Virus record (IMG/VR): IMGVR_UViG_3300042302_000394 | Span: 124,001 to 188,000 of that record | Strand: one strand, 5' to 3' | Source of the DNA: a virus | DNA length: 64,000 nucleotides | Shown: in pieces, positions 23,042 through 32,300 of the stretch | How the letters are laid out: each line of letters begins with the position of its first letter | How positions within the stretch are numbered: the first letter of the stretch is position 1 | Notes under the pieces: model-generated | Seen by the model: the letters and a program-made list of their open reading frames with translations, nothing else | Told to the model about the DNA's origin: nothing | The model's database searches: none | Translations under genes and position numbers: made by a program

Positions 23042-23446
23042 TTATAGTGCGTAAGCAACTACGGTAGCATTTGCAAGGTTAACACCCTGGTGTGTACCAG
23101 CGGCAATAACTAGGTCTTCTAGGTGAACAGCGAAAGCTTCGCTGTTTGTACCGTCATATGTGTCAGCACCGTATGCACCGCCGATTGCTGCAACAGCAAT
23201 ACGTAGGCCATTACCAGCACCGCCAGTTGCATCACCTGCACCGATAATTTCGATGCTAGCAACTTGTGCAATTGCTTCTAGAGCAACAGCAACTGGGCTG
23301 CGTGGAGCATTTGGGAATCCAACTGGGTCAGAATCGAACATTGCAGATACGTCTGCGCCGAAGTCAATTTGGAAGAACTGTAGTGTTACGCCGTTCTTGT
23401 AAAAAGGTGCTACTACCTTTTCGTTTTTGTTTGTTAATGTTGCCAT
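23042..23446 (-). CDS. Abundant small virion-type protein
   Basis: 134 residues, rich in Ala, Gly and Val, with no charged clusters (VAVALEAIAQVASIEIIGAG; IAVAAIGGAYGADTYDGT). The composition suggests a capsid decoration or tail protein. It has its own late-type promoter, a leader with a stem-loop, a strong AAGGAG site and its own terminator, so it appears to be a single-gene, highly expressed unit. Family not recognised. Confidence 0.6.
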   Translation of the reverse strand: MATLTNKNEKVVAPFYKNGVTLQFFQIDFGADVSAMFDSDPVGFPNAPRSPVAVALEAIAQVASIEIIGAGDATGGAGNGLRIAVAAIGGAYGADTYDGTNSEAFAVHLEDLVIAAGTHQGVNLANATVVAYAL

Positions 23447-23471
23447 TTTAATGGTCTCCTTAATCGTTTTT

Positions 23472-23508
23472 GAACTCCCCTATGGAGCTCGTTATGTTTT
23501 TATTTAGT
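23472..23508 (-). promoter_or_regulatory. Late box and 5' stem-loop leader
   Basis: ACTAAATA (23501-23508) is a late-type -10 box. The predicted transcript starts near 23495 and folds at once into GAGCTCC-ATAG-GGAGTTC (23490-23472), about 30 bases before the AAGGAG site. A 5' stem-loop of this kind often stabilises phage mRNAs. Confidence 0.45.
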
Positions 23509-23539
23509 CTCTTTGAAAAAAATTTACTCAAATGACTGA

Positions 23540-23839
23540 TTAATCGTCATCTTTTAGGTCACCCTCGATAACTTTTAACCCTTTAGCAGTTTCTTTACTA
23601 TCACGTAACTTACGTATACCCCTAGTAAATTTAGTAGGATCACCTGCTTTGATGCTGTTTAAGAGGCGCCGCTCTAACTCATACGCCTGCTCAGGTGGGA
23701 AATTTTCCTTAATGATTGCTAAAAGATTAATTGCGCTATTAATGACATGAGCAGCTCTACTTTCTACAATAGCTTCGCCGTCTTTCTTAAGCGTAATTGA
23801 ATTTAGTTCTTCTAATAGGCTTTTTGTGGCTCTTTTCAA
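23540..23839 (-). CDS. Unknown basic helical protein
   Basis: About 99 residues. I prefer the TTG at 23839 (KRATKSLLEELNS) because AAAGGA lies seven bases before it; a TTG at 23869 extends the frame by ten codons without a site. The product is charged and helical, with FPPEQAYELERRLLNSIKAG in the centre. No domain recognised. First minus-strand gene at the divergent promoter region near 23870-23990. Confidence 0.5.
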   Translation of the reverse strand: MKRATKSLLEELNSITLKKDGEAIVESRAAHVINSAINLLAIIKENFPPEQAYELERRLLNSIKAGDPTKFTRGIRKLRDSKETAKGLKVIEGDLKDDD

Positions 23840-23886
23840 GTTAGTATCCTTTGCAATATTTAGTTTCAAATAAAGTATAATAGATA

Positions 23887-23956
23887 TTTTGGTAAAATAC
23901 TATCTTGTTTTAACTCAGTAGAAACACTAATATATAAATACAGAGTCAGTAGAAAC
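23887..23956. promoter_or_regulatory. Divergent control region
   Basis: Contains TTTTGGTAAAA (23887-23897, the recurrent 11-base motif), an 11-base direct repeat TCAGTAGAAAC (23915-23925 and 23946-23956), and between the repeats a plus-strand TATAAATA (23933-23940), an exact T4 late -10 box, 50 bases before the next ATG. Confidence 0.5.
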
Positions 23957-23989
23957 CATGAGTCTACCCACACTTACAGAGGAAAAAAT

Positions 23990-24166
23990 ATGAAAATTAT
24001 ATCAGAATTTATGCTAGGACTAATGGAACGTTTAAGTGAGATGTTTCCGGGATCTAGTTATCAAAGCCGCTTAGACGCATATCTAAGCACCAAAGGCATT
24101 ACCGATGCCGCACAGTTGGAAACTTACGTCCGACAATTTAATTCTCAAAAGGAAAACTATCTATGA
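23990..24166 (+). CDS. Small DUF3563-like protein (58 residues)
   Basis: ATG after GAGGAAAAAAT. The protein starts MKIISEFMLGLMERLSEMFP and continues with SYQSRLDAYLSTKG, a layout like the short DUF3563 proteins of Burkholderiales (hydrophobic start, then a Leu-Tyr-Leu helix). Its stop overlaps the next start (ATGA). The role is unknown; the resemblance is tentative but would fit a betaproteobacterial host. Confidence 0.5.
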   Translation: MKIISEFMLGLMERLSEMFPGSSYQSRLDAYLSTKGITDAAQLETYVRQFNSQKENYL

Positions 24167-24285
24167 AAAAATTACTAAACATTCTATACGAAATTGGCCT
24201 AAGCATTGGTCAAGCTCGTGCTGCTTCTGCTATGGTTCGTGCAGGCATGCACAAAGAAGCACAGACATTACTGGCTGGCAAGTAA
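24163..24285 (+). CDS. Small amphipathic-helix protein (40 residues)
   Basis: Encodes MKKLLNILYEIGLSIGQARA followed by ASAMVRAGMHKEAQTLLAGK. AAAAGGAAAAC precedes the ATG, which overlaps the upstream stop. Probably two short helices. No family known; host-like in style. Confidence 0.5.
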   Translation: MKKLLNILYEIGLSIGQARAASAMVRAGMHKEAQTLLAGK

Positions 24286-24306
24286 TATCGTATTTTGTCA
24301 GATCGC

Positions 24307-24335
24307 TTTACACAGCGTAACAAGATCTATATAAT
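24307..24335 (+). promoter_or_regulatory. Sigma70 promoter for the phasin-like gene
   Basis: TTTACA (24307-24312), 17-base spacer, TATAAT (24330-24335), 56 bases before the ATG at 24392. Confidence 0.7.
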
Positions 24336-24391
24336 AAATACTTAGGCAGTAATGATACTGCTTATACAAACATACACACAAGGAGAAAAAT

Positions 24392-24646
24392 ATGTTTTCA
24401 GCATTTGCACCATACTTTACGCTCGAGGCACAGATCGATGCGTTTCAAACTACCAAGCGTGGTTTAACAGATAAGATCATCACTGATCCTACATTGAACA
24501 AAGCGGCACACCAATACATCGATGCTCAGACTACATTTGCCAAGATGTTGTCTAAGAACTTCGCTGATCTTGCCAAGTATTCCGTGGATTCTTTTGCCAA
24601 CAAGGCATTTCCACAGACTAAAGAAAAAGCCACTACTAAGGCTTAA
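24392..24646 (+). CDS. Phasin-like helical protein
   Basis: 84 residues after AAGGAGAAAAAT. All-helical with aromatic positions (FAPYFTLEAQIDAFQTTKRG; FAKMLSKNFADLAKYSVDSF) that resemble phasins, proteins that coat polyhydroxyalkanoate granules, and it ends in a Lys/Thr-rich tail. A host-acquired phasin-type protein would be unusual for a phage. The similarity is by eye only. Confidence 0.5.
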   Translation: MFSAFAPYFTLEAQIDAFQTTKRGLTDKIITDPTLNKAAHQYIDAQTTFAKMLSKNFADLAKYSVDSFANKAFPQTKEKATTKA

Positions 24647-24668
24647 TACACACATACAGGAAAAAAAT

Positions 24669-24938
24669 ATGACAGACTTTAATACACCAAAGCTACCAGA
24701 AGTTAAATTTAATAAGAACGGCTACGAAATCCGTACAGACATTCTAGGCATGGCAAAAAGCCTAGTACAAGAAGATTTCCATGCTAAATTTCAAGGCTGG
24801 GAAATGACTGCTACTCGTGACGAGAAGACTGGTCAGATCGTCAGTACTGTTGCAATGCCGACTTTTCCAGGACTAGACAAAGTTCTTGAAACAGCAGAAA
24901 AAATGTACGCATTTGTCAACGCTGGCGCCAAGAAATAA
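24669..24938 (+). CDS. Small conserved protein, copy 1 of a duplicated gene
   Basis: 89 residues from ATG 24669 ([20 protein letters not shown]), with AGGAAAAAAAT upstream. The C-terminal part is helical (KVLETAEKMYAFVNAGAKK). A near-identical copy lacking the first residues lies at 29053-29298. Follows the phasin-like gene by 22 bases in the same transcript. Not recognised beyond that. Confidence 0.65.
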   Translation: MTDFNTPKLPEVKFNKNGYEIRTDILGMAKSLVQEDFHAKFQGWEMTATRDEKTGQIVSTVAMPTFPGLDKVLETAEKMYAFVNAGAKK

Positions 24939-24984
24939 TTTATAATAATATTAGGGCATAGCCCATAAAATAATATACTAGAAA

Positions 24985-25013
24985 ATAAAAAAGGACCTTC
25001 GGGTCCTTTTTTT
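24985..25013. terminator. Bidirectional terminator
   Basis: AAAGGACC-TTCG-GGTCCTTT with A-tract before and T-tract after serves the convergent genes on both sides. A related copy follows the duplicated gene at 29351-29375. Confidence 0.85.
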
Positions 25014-25416
25014 ATAGTGGCTTGCTTCTTAGATAGTTAGGATATCGTTTATTGAAGTTACGCATAATAACTCCTGCTATCTCATGTGCTTGATTTTCAT
25101 GCGGACTACCTGTTTCACCACTAGTATCCGTTAGCTCACCTTGCTGATCTTGTTTGTAATGAACCAGCTCGTGTGCCACTGTTCTCAGTATGTCAACAGG
25201 GTGACGGTTCTTTAAGGCAACTAACAGCATATTCTCACTCGGCACGTATGCACCAAAGCTGGGCTGCTCGCCTGTATTTAGATCCGGGGCAAACTGCATC
25301 TTAGGCAACTGATCTATTTCAAGGATCTCCATAGCTAGAGGTAGAAACTTTTGAAACATTTCCACAACGTTGGCATTTTCCTCTGCGCCTTCAACAATAA
25401 ACTGACGTGCTCTCAT
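25012..25416 (-). CDS. Zinc metallopeptidase with capsid-targeting-like start
   Basis: 134 residues with HELVH at 82-86, the zinc-binding motif of gluzincin-type peptidases, and a downstream GSPHENQAHEIAGV that supplies a possible third ligand. The N-terminus MRARQFIVE-G resembles the T4 internal-protein capsid-targeting peptide (MKTYQEFIAE) and ends in an (I/L)xE-G site, the cut site of the T4 gp21 protease. It could be packaged in the head and injected. A CTAAATAC box four bases before ATG replaces a ribosome binding site. Confidence 0.65.
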   Translation of the reverse strand: MRARQFIVEGAEENANVVEMFQKFLPLAMEILEIDQLPKMQFAPDLNTGEQPSFGAYVPSENMLLVALKNRHPVDILRTVAHELVHYKQDQQGELTDTSGETGSPHENQAHEIAGVIMRNFNKRYPNYLRSKPL

Positions 25417-25420
25417 AGCA

Positions 25421-25428
25421 GTATTTAG
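25421..25428 (-). promoter_or_regulatory. Late-type box CTAAATAC before the metallopeptidase
   Basis: CTAAATAC-TGCT-ATG on the minus strand. By the T4 late promoter geometry, transcription would begin on the A of the ATG. Confidence 0.5.
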
Positions 25429-28400
25429 CGCCGAACAAAATGATAATCACCGTCGGGTCCGTTGTTGCTAAAGATACCCAAACAGTCGAACCCTTGTGTG
25501 TCCATATATGCTATTACATCATCTTTTAACGGGGCACCTTTATTGTATTCTACAACCTGTAGTTCTAGAATAACATGTTTCACTGTGGATAATGTTTCTA
25601 CAGCACCCTTTAGCACATCTAACTCTGCACCTTGTACATCCATTTTAATCATATCTGGGGGAGGAAAGTTTTTAAGGCGGCGTACAGCATCTAGGGTCAC
25701 TGTCTTTAGCCTACGACGATGTGTTTCGTTAAAGTAGTTGACTGTTTCGGGATTTACTTCTTCGTTTTCTTTGTAATAACTGTTGCCACCCGGATGTACA
25801 TCATTTTGATAGAAGTCAACTTCTTTGCCACTCTGGTCACTTAGCACACCCATATGATATTGCAAATTACGTTCTTTATATAGGAACTCGCTACTGTCCA
25901 TTGCTTCAAATACAACATACTTTGCTCGATCCCAAATACGTTGTGCTTCGTTAGTCCAGTGCAGAACACATGCACCGATATCGTATATAACCTTTGGTTC
26001 AAACCCTTCATTCTTGAGTTTGGCAAGATAATCTACATGGTTACGAGGAATCAGTCGTTGACTTCCTAACTCCCGTAAACGATCCTGTATGTTAAACGGT
26101 GTTACATCTGGGGCAGCAGTAATGGCATTATCTACATTAAAAGTAAAGCTGCCAGTATGGCTGCATAACACACTGGGATCTGCCCAAATTTTAAATCCTT
26201 TGTCCCGGGCCTTGCGACAGAAATCTACATCTTCTGAAACAGTGTTCCTATGATCGATAGCACTATAATACTTAAATTGTGGATAACCTATTTCACACAT
26301 AACTTCTGCTTTGACTAGAGCACAACCAAATCCACAGCCGGCAATTTCAACTAAAGGTCTACCCTTTAGCTTTTCATACGGCATATTGCTTACTCCGCCA
26401 TTCTGATTGTGTTCATATATTTCTAAAATATGTAATCCAGGTTTACGTTGTATGTATAAACCGCTGACAACATCCTTATCGTGCGATAGCAACTTTGACA
26501 GTGTGTTAGGAGGGAAGCTAATATCACTATCTACACTGAATAGATAATCAAATCCTTTTACTACCCAGTCGGCAATCAAGTTGCGTACCTGATCAATATT
26601 GTATCCGTAAAAATATTGGAACGTTGCTTCGTAGCCCTCGGGGATGATTAAGTCATAGATACTTTTAAAAGTTTCCGGTTCAATATTACGAGCTGTTGGA
26701 ATTGCTATGAGAATCTTTTTTTTAGATGGATTCATTTTTTTAATAATAGATTTAGCTGCTACGTTTTGTTCAATAGCATTTACTTTGTAATCGTTGAGTG
26801 GATTAACATCATTGTAATTATATACAATATCTTGTAGACATTTAACTTTACTAGGATCAGCATTTTCGATTAGTGCATAGAAAATACTGCCGTCACCGCC
26901 TGCCTTATACCATGCACCTGTGTCATCTTGGAATAGGCTATCGTCTAGACCGTCAATTAACTGTTGTTTAAATGTGCGTAGGTGTGTGTAAGGTAAGATC
27001 CAATTAAAGTGATGATTCCTGTATTCTTTGCTGTTCTTTACGTGCTCGGGATAAGGCTGACTAATCAATGGAATATTATCAACCATTGACCAGCAACTAC
27101 CGTAGGTAAATTCTGTTGTGCCGTCATACACATTGTTATAGTAGCTGAACACAGTGTTGTCATTAACTAGACTGTCGTCACCGTCGAGTATCATTACAAT
27201 AGCATTGGGATCTTGTAGACTTCTAAATGTATCTATTTGATTTTTTACTGCGCCTACGTTATTTTGATTTTCAATAACTTCAAACTTGGCTCGAATGTGT
27301 GCAGGATAGGCTGACAGTGCAGTGTACAATGCTTCCAGTGTATTATCAGTACTTGCATCGTCTACCAAAATACATCGATAGTTGTCGTAGTCTTGTGTAG
27401 CAATACTGTTGATGCAACGTGCAATATAATTTTTGCAATTGTAGAATGTGCTAACAACCACAATAGGTTGCTCTGTTCCCGGCTTGTAATCTTCTAATTC
27501 AACTGTATTATGAAACTTGCGATTGTAAATCTTGTGCAGTCTGTGGTTGATTTTGCTAACAGCACGATAGTCACTGCTGCTTAGATAATGTCCTGTCTTT
27601 TTATAAAAATGCTGCTTCCATTGCAGTGCTACACTGTCCCAACCCGCAATGTCTTTAACAATGTTGCAATAGTATTGTTTCTGTTGATGTAGATACGGAT
27701 TACGATATGCTTCTACCGTGGTCTTGACAAACTGTTCAACCTGTGTTGGTACACTGATATCCGGAAACAGTCCATTGGGTTCAATAGCATAGTCAATTAA
27801 GTAACAAGCACCTGCCACTGCAATTTCTTCTAATGCACCAAAGCGGCAAGTTATGATAGGAGTGTTGTAGCATAAACTCTCCATTGATGAAATGCCGTAG
27901 GTTTCCGGAAACGCTGCCGGATACAGCATGAAGTTAGCAGTAGTTAGTATATCGGCAATTTCTTTCTGCGGTATAACACCTGTAAATTCTATACCTTGTG
28001 CTGCTAGCTGCGGATCAGCAGCCATCTCGCGCCAATCTTTTTCTTGTTGATCAGGTTCTGCATTTGTGCTAAATCTATAGTAGCCGCCTATGACTTTTAG
28101 TTTAGCTTCAGGTATATGTCGCTTGACATGTGGCCAGATCATTTTAACCAGCGGAATCATTCCTTTGGTCACTGATGCATTATAAACAAACAAATTCTTA
28201 TCTTTGGCTTTGATATCCACTTCGCGATTATAGATGCGTACACCGTTACGTGTGATGAACATCTTACGCTTTAGTACTTCGAAGTTTCGTCTGCGGCCAT
28301 GATGACAGTTAGTAACATAGGTTAGGTGGAAATCGCTTAGTGTAAAGATGTCTGTAATTCTATCTGCAACAGCAAGCTCTTCGATCAAGTTATCGCCTAG

Positions 28401-28793
28401 ACAGAATGTGTCGTGCATCCACAATACTCGCATTTTAGCTTTACTGATAATCCTGTCGTATAGATTCATAGACATGAATGGTACACTGCGATTATCGTTT
28501 AATCTCGGATAATCTTTCGGATCAGTGAATGGAATAATTGTGCGACTGCTTATAACAATATCAAACTCGTGATTGTTAGCTAGATCTGTAAGTGGCCTAT
28601 AAGTTACTGTGTCGTACTTGCCAGGTACTGCATGATCAATGTTACAGTTATTGAACACTGTAACATCAAATCCAATTTGTGCGAGTTCCCTACTCATTAG
28701 GATAACAGCACTTTCGCTGCCTCCTAGTCCTTGTTTGAATACCGTAGTTCCGTCGTATGGGATGCCGATAATATCTATAATAGCTAGCTTCAT
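25425..28793 (-). CDS. Four-domain glycosyltransferase-methyltransferase fusion
   Basis: 1122 residues. Domain 1 (about 1-395) is GT4-like (GT-B) with GGSESAV near the start and a Glu-x7-Glu pair (297, 305). Domain 2 (about 442-680) is GT2-like: ILVDDAS (475-481) and the metal motif DGDD (538-541). Domain 3 (about 692-900) is a second GT-A unit with VDSDISFPP (754-762). Domain 4 (about 925-1122) is an FkbM-type methyltransferase: YDIGA, and IKMDVQGAELDVLKG. It could build and methyl-cap a glycan on virion or host surface. It lies beside the metallopeptidase, in an insert bracketed by a duplicated gene. Confidence 0.82.
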   Translation of the reverse strand: MKLAIIDIIGIPYDGTTVFKQGLGGSESAVILMSRELAQIGFDVTVFNNCNIDHAVPGKYDTVTYRPLTDLANNHEFDIVISSRTIIPFTDPKDYPRLNDNRSVPFMSMNLYDRIISKAKMRVLWMHDTFCLGDNLIEELAVADRITDIFTLSDFHLTYVTNCHHGRRRNFEVLKRKMFITRNGVRIYNREVDIKAKDKNLFVYNASVTKGMIPLVKMIWPHVKRHIPEAKLKVIGGYYRFSTNAEPDQQEKDWREMAADPQLAAQGIEFTGVIPQKEIADILTTANFMLYPAAFPETYGISSMESLCYNTPIITCRFGALEEIAVAGACYLIDYAIEPNGLFPDISVPTQVEQFVKTTVEAYRNPYLHQQKQYYCNIVKDIAGWDSVALQWKQHFYKKTGHYLSSSDYRAVSKINHRLHKIYNRKFHNTVELEDYKPGTEQPIVVVSTFYNCKNYIARCINSIATQDYDNYRCILVDDASTDNTLEALYTALSAYPAHIRAKFEVIENQNNVGAVKNQIDTFRSLQDPNAIVMILDGDDSLVNDNTVFSYYNNVYDGTTEFTYGSCWSMVDNIPLISQPYPEHVKNSKEYRNHHFNWILPYTHLRTFKQQLIDGLDDSLFQDDTGAWYKAGGDGSIFYALIENADPSKVKCLQDIVYNYNDVNPLNDYKVNAIEQNVAAKSIIKKMNPSKKKILIAIPTARNIEPETFKSIYDLIIPEGYEATFQYFYGYNIDQVRNLIADWVVKGFDYLFSVDSDISFPPNTLSKLLSHDKDVVSGLYIQRKPGLHILEIYEHNQNGGVSNMPYEKLKGRPLVEIAGCGFGCALVKAEVMCEIGYPQFKYYSAIDHRNTVSEDVDFCRKARDKGFKIWADPSVLCSHTGSFTFNVDNAITAAPDVTPFNIQDRLRELGSQRLIPRNHVDYLAKLKNEGFEPKVIYDIGACVLHWTNEAQRIWDRAKYVVFEAMDSSEFLYKERNLQYHMGVLSDQSGKEVDFYQNDVHPGGNSYYKENEEVNPETVNYFNETHRRRLKTVTLDAVRRLKNFPPPDMIKMDVQGAELDVLKGAVETLSTVKHVILELQVVEYNKGAPLKDDVIAYMDTQGFDCLGIFSNNGPDGDYHFVRR

Positions 28794-28915
28794 GCTATTA
28801 ATTATACAGTATATCTTAGTAGGGTCAATGATATTGATTTTTACTCATTGATCGGATAATGCTCGTGAAATTAATCTTTTAATAATCTAGGTAAGACTCT
28901 GTCAGTGCTGTAAAG

Positions 28916-29049
28916 TTAAGAAGTTTGGAAAGGACCTGCAGGTGCCGTGAAGTTAGCAGTGTAACGTGCTACACCATTGGTAATTCTGAAGTCACTAATG
29001 TATCCGTTCAAATAATCACCAGCCTGGCCTCCAAAGTTTTGAAACCCCA
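28916..29049 (-). pseudogene. 3' remnant of a LamG tail-fibre gene
   Basis: In frame on the minus strand this reads [20 protein letters not shown], then [20 protein letters not shown] and a stop. It is closely similar to the end of the large fibre gene ([10 protein letters not shown]...[10 protein letters not shown]) whose stop is at 29391. No start or upstream domains remain; it joins directly to the truncated gene copy at 29053. Confidence 0.7.
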
Positions 29050-29052
29050 AAA

Positions 29053-29298
29053 TTGCCAGAAGTTAAATTCAACAAAAACGGATACGAAATCCGTACAGAT
29101 ATCCTAGATATGGCAAAGGGACTAGTAAGCGAAGAATTTCATTCCAAATTTCAAGGTTGGGAAATGACTGCTACTCGTGACGAGAAGACTGGTCAGATCG
29201 TTACCAAAGTTGGTATGCCAGAGTTTCCAGGACTTGAAAAAGTTCTTGAGACAGCGGAAAAAATGTATAGTTTTGTCAATGCTGGTGCTAAGAAATAA
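29053..29298 (+). pseudogene. 5'-truncated copy 2 of the small conserved gene
   Basis: From [17 protein letters not shown] onward it matches copy 1 (24669-24938) with few changes, and the downstream sequence (TTAGGGCATAGCCC and a GGACC/GGTCC terminator) is duplicated too. The first residues, ATG, ribosome binding site and promoter are replaced by fibre remnant sequence; only a TTG at 29053 could start it. Possibly unexpressed. Confidence 0.6.
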
Positions 29299-29350
29299 TT
29301 TTATAATAATAATATTAGGGCATAGCCCAAACATAATATAGTAAGTAATG

Positions 29351-29375
29351 AAAAAGGACCCGAAGGTCCTTTTTC
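29351..29375. terminator. Bidirectional terminator (duplicate)
   Basis: AAAAAGGACC-CGAA-GGTCCTTTTT between converging genes; its stem matches the terminator at 24985-25013. Confidence 0.8.
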
Positions 29376-29390
29376 TATAGTATTTCGCTG

Positions 29391-32300
29391 TTACTGAGTC
29401 AGGGAAACACCTGTAGGTGGTGTAAAGTTAGCAGTGTAACGGGCAATACCTAGGGTGATTCTAAAGTCACTAATATAACCATTGACACTATGAGCAGCAC
29501 TAAAGCTACTGCCACCTATATATATAAGACCGGTAGCAGATGCAAAATTAGTTGAATTAGAAGTAGTGGAGCCAACTTGTGTTCCGTTAACAAATAATCT
29601 CAGTGATGTGCCTGATCTGGTAGCTGCTATATGAGTCCAAGTATTTGCTACTACTGCTGTGGTCGTCACATTTAATATAACCGCGTTTCTTGCGTCAAGC
29701 TTCAGTTGGGTGGTGCTCCAATCGTAACCAAATGACACTACCGATCCTCCATCGTCAGGTCGTAAAAACGAAGAAAATGTACTAGTGTTTGCCATGTTTA
29801 CCCAAAGTTCTATAGTAAAGTCGCCTGTACCAAAATTTATAGAGGCACCGCCTATATAAGTCAAACTATCCCCATTACCGTCAAACTTCACGCTTTCTGT
29901 GCCGGTGAATTTAACTACTGTGGTGTCAATTTTAGCATCACCCACAGTTTCATAATTGTTCATTCCCGAACTGTCATAGACACCAGCACCGGTTCCGTTG
30001 ATCAATAATACAGTGTTTCTAACTGCTGTTAATGGTGTGTTTTGTGGTACGAAATTTGAGGTGTAGAGTGCGGTACCTTTGACATATCTAAAATCGCTGA
30101 TGTAACCAGTAACACCTACTGGGTTAAAAGCAGTCCAATTGGTTGAATTAACGCCTAACCATAATCCGTTAGGTCCAGCTAAATCATATCGACTACTCAA
30201 TGGTTGTGCTGCACCAGGTGCGCTGACCGCTGTTCCTCCTACTCCATTTACATACACTTTAATAAAATTACTCGAACGAACTAGCGCAATGTGGTTCCAG
30301 CTATTAGTTGATAAAGTAGCCGACGACGGAAATAGCGCGGTATATTGTACAGAGCTCGTATTACTGCCGCCGCTGATAAAGATACTTGCGCTTTTGTTAG
30401 TAATCCAAATAACCCGCTCACTGTTATATGCTTCTTTGTAAGTGCCGTAGTTTGCTATTGTGTAATCTGCCAAACCGCTAGTTGAGTAAACCCATAACTC
30501 CATAGTGAAGTCTTGACCGGAAGCAAAATTCATTACGGATGTGGTATTGGTCTGAGCAGAACCAATCCAATCATTGGTACCATCAAAGCGTGAACTACCG
30601 CCAAACACTTGTGGTGTATAACGTTGTCTAGTAGTGTAAGCGACGTTGAATGGTGCGAATTGGGATGGTATCGTGTTACCAACCGCAGTTATTGCAAAAT
30701 TGTTTGTACTGTTATCTATGAAAGTATTAGATTGGCAAGTCAATAAACTTGTACCTGCGATAGCAGTTAGTGGTTCAGTAGGTACTGTTATCGTAGTAGA
30801 TGTAGCAGCGTAGGGAGCAGAACCAGTAGCACCATTATAAATCCTAACGTTACTAATATACCCCACATGGCCTCCGCCCCCAGCAATGATGCCAAAACCA
30901 ATATATAAAGCACTGGCACTGGTTTTTGCAGCAGTGTTCAATCCGTTGAAAGATGTTGCCCTAGTGCCATTGATGAACAAAGCCCAGTCTGCATTTGTTT
31001 TGACCAATGCCAAGTGATACCACTGACCTGCAACAGGAACGGTACTAGAAGGAAGAACGCCGATCCCCGAGCTGCCAGGTGCACCAGAAGCTCCCCAATT
31101 TATAGCAATTTGACTAGATGCATTTAAATATATTGCCCAGTTTGAAAAAGAGACAGTATCTAATCCGCCGTTGTCAATGATAGTTCGGTTGGCACTAACA
31201 GTAGCAAAGTTTACCCAAAGCTCGCAACTAAAAGAATCTGTGCTACCCGAAGTGATATTAAATGCAGCATTTGATGGTACAGTTAAATAATCCCCAGTAC
31301 CATCAAAGTAGTTGCTATAATAAGGTGTAGGTAATGAGGTTTCTGTAAAAGGACTGAACTTTTGCACACTGACATCACCCGCCTTGGTGACGGCAAAGTT
31401 GTTGGGGCTGGCATCGACGAGTCGATTGCGAGCACAGGTCAACAAACTTGTTCCAGCTATGGGTTGCAGTGGGGCGGTGCTTGGTGTAAAGTTAGCGGTA
31501 TAAAGTGCGGTGCCTTTGACTAACCTTAAATTACTAATATAACCGGTAACATATTCAGATGTTCCGTCTGAATATGCTCCAACAGTCACTTGGCTTGCAC
31601 CGTCGGTTAGTGCTCCTATTGTGCCGGTAGTTGCATCTAATACTCCGTTCACAAACAATCTAACAGTACTGCTGGATCGTGTAATTGCAACGTGATTCCA
31701 TTGGTTGATGACTACCGCAGTGGTAGTTCCTGTTACATTGGTAGCAGCCCCTGAAAATTGTAGTCGACCAGCAGCAACATATCTAAAGATCCATGCATTA
31801 CCGGTACCCCATTGTGCCAATATATTATTATTTCCTGAAGTAATAGAAGTTGGATACACCCAGCATTCAAAAGTAAAGTCATTAGTGCCCAATGTGAACG
31901 CAGCGTTGTCCGGAATACTTAAATAATCGCCAGTACCATCAAAGTAGTTGCTCCATCCACCACCGTAGGGACTGAATGTTCCTTGTGTAGTATTACCATT
32001 TCTTGTTATCAAGAAATTGTTAGTGCTGTTGTCAATGAACACATTGTTGTTGACTGGTTGATTGGTTTGGCAAGTCAATAAACTTGTACCTGCGATAGCA
32101 GTTAGTGGTTCAGTAGGTACAGTTAATGTAGTTTGTGTCGGATCGTAAACTGCTGTACCTATAACAACTCTAAAATTACTAATATAACCAAAAAACATCT
32201 GTGAAGCTGCACCGCCTATAGTTGCTGGTCCTGCTACATAATTTGTGCTGACTGTACCATTGACATTACGAACACCGTTAAAAAATATACTTGTTTGGTT

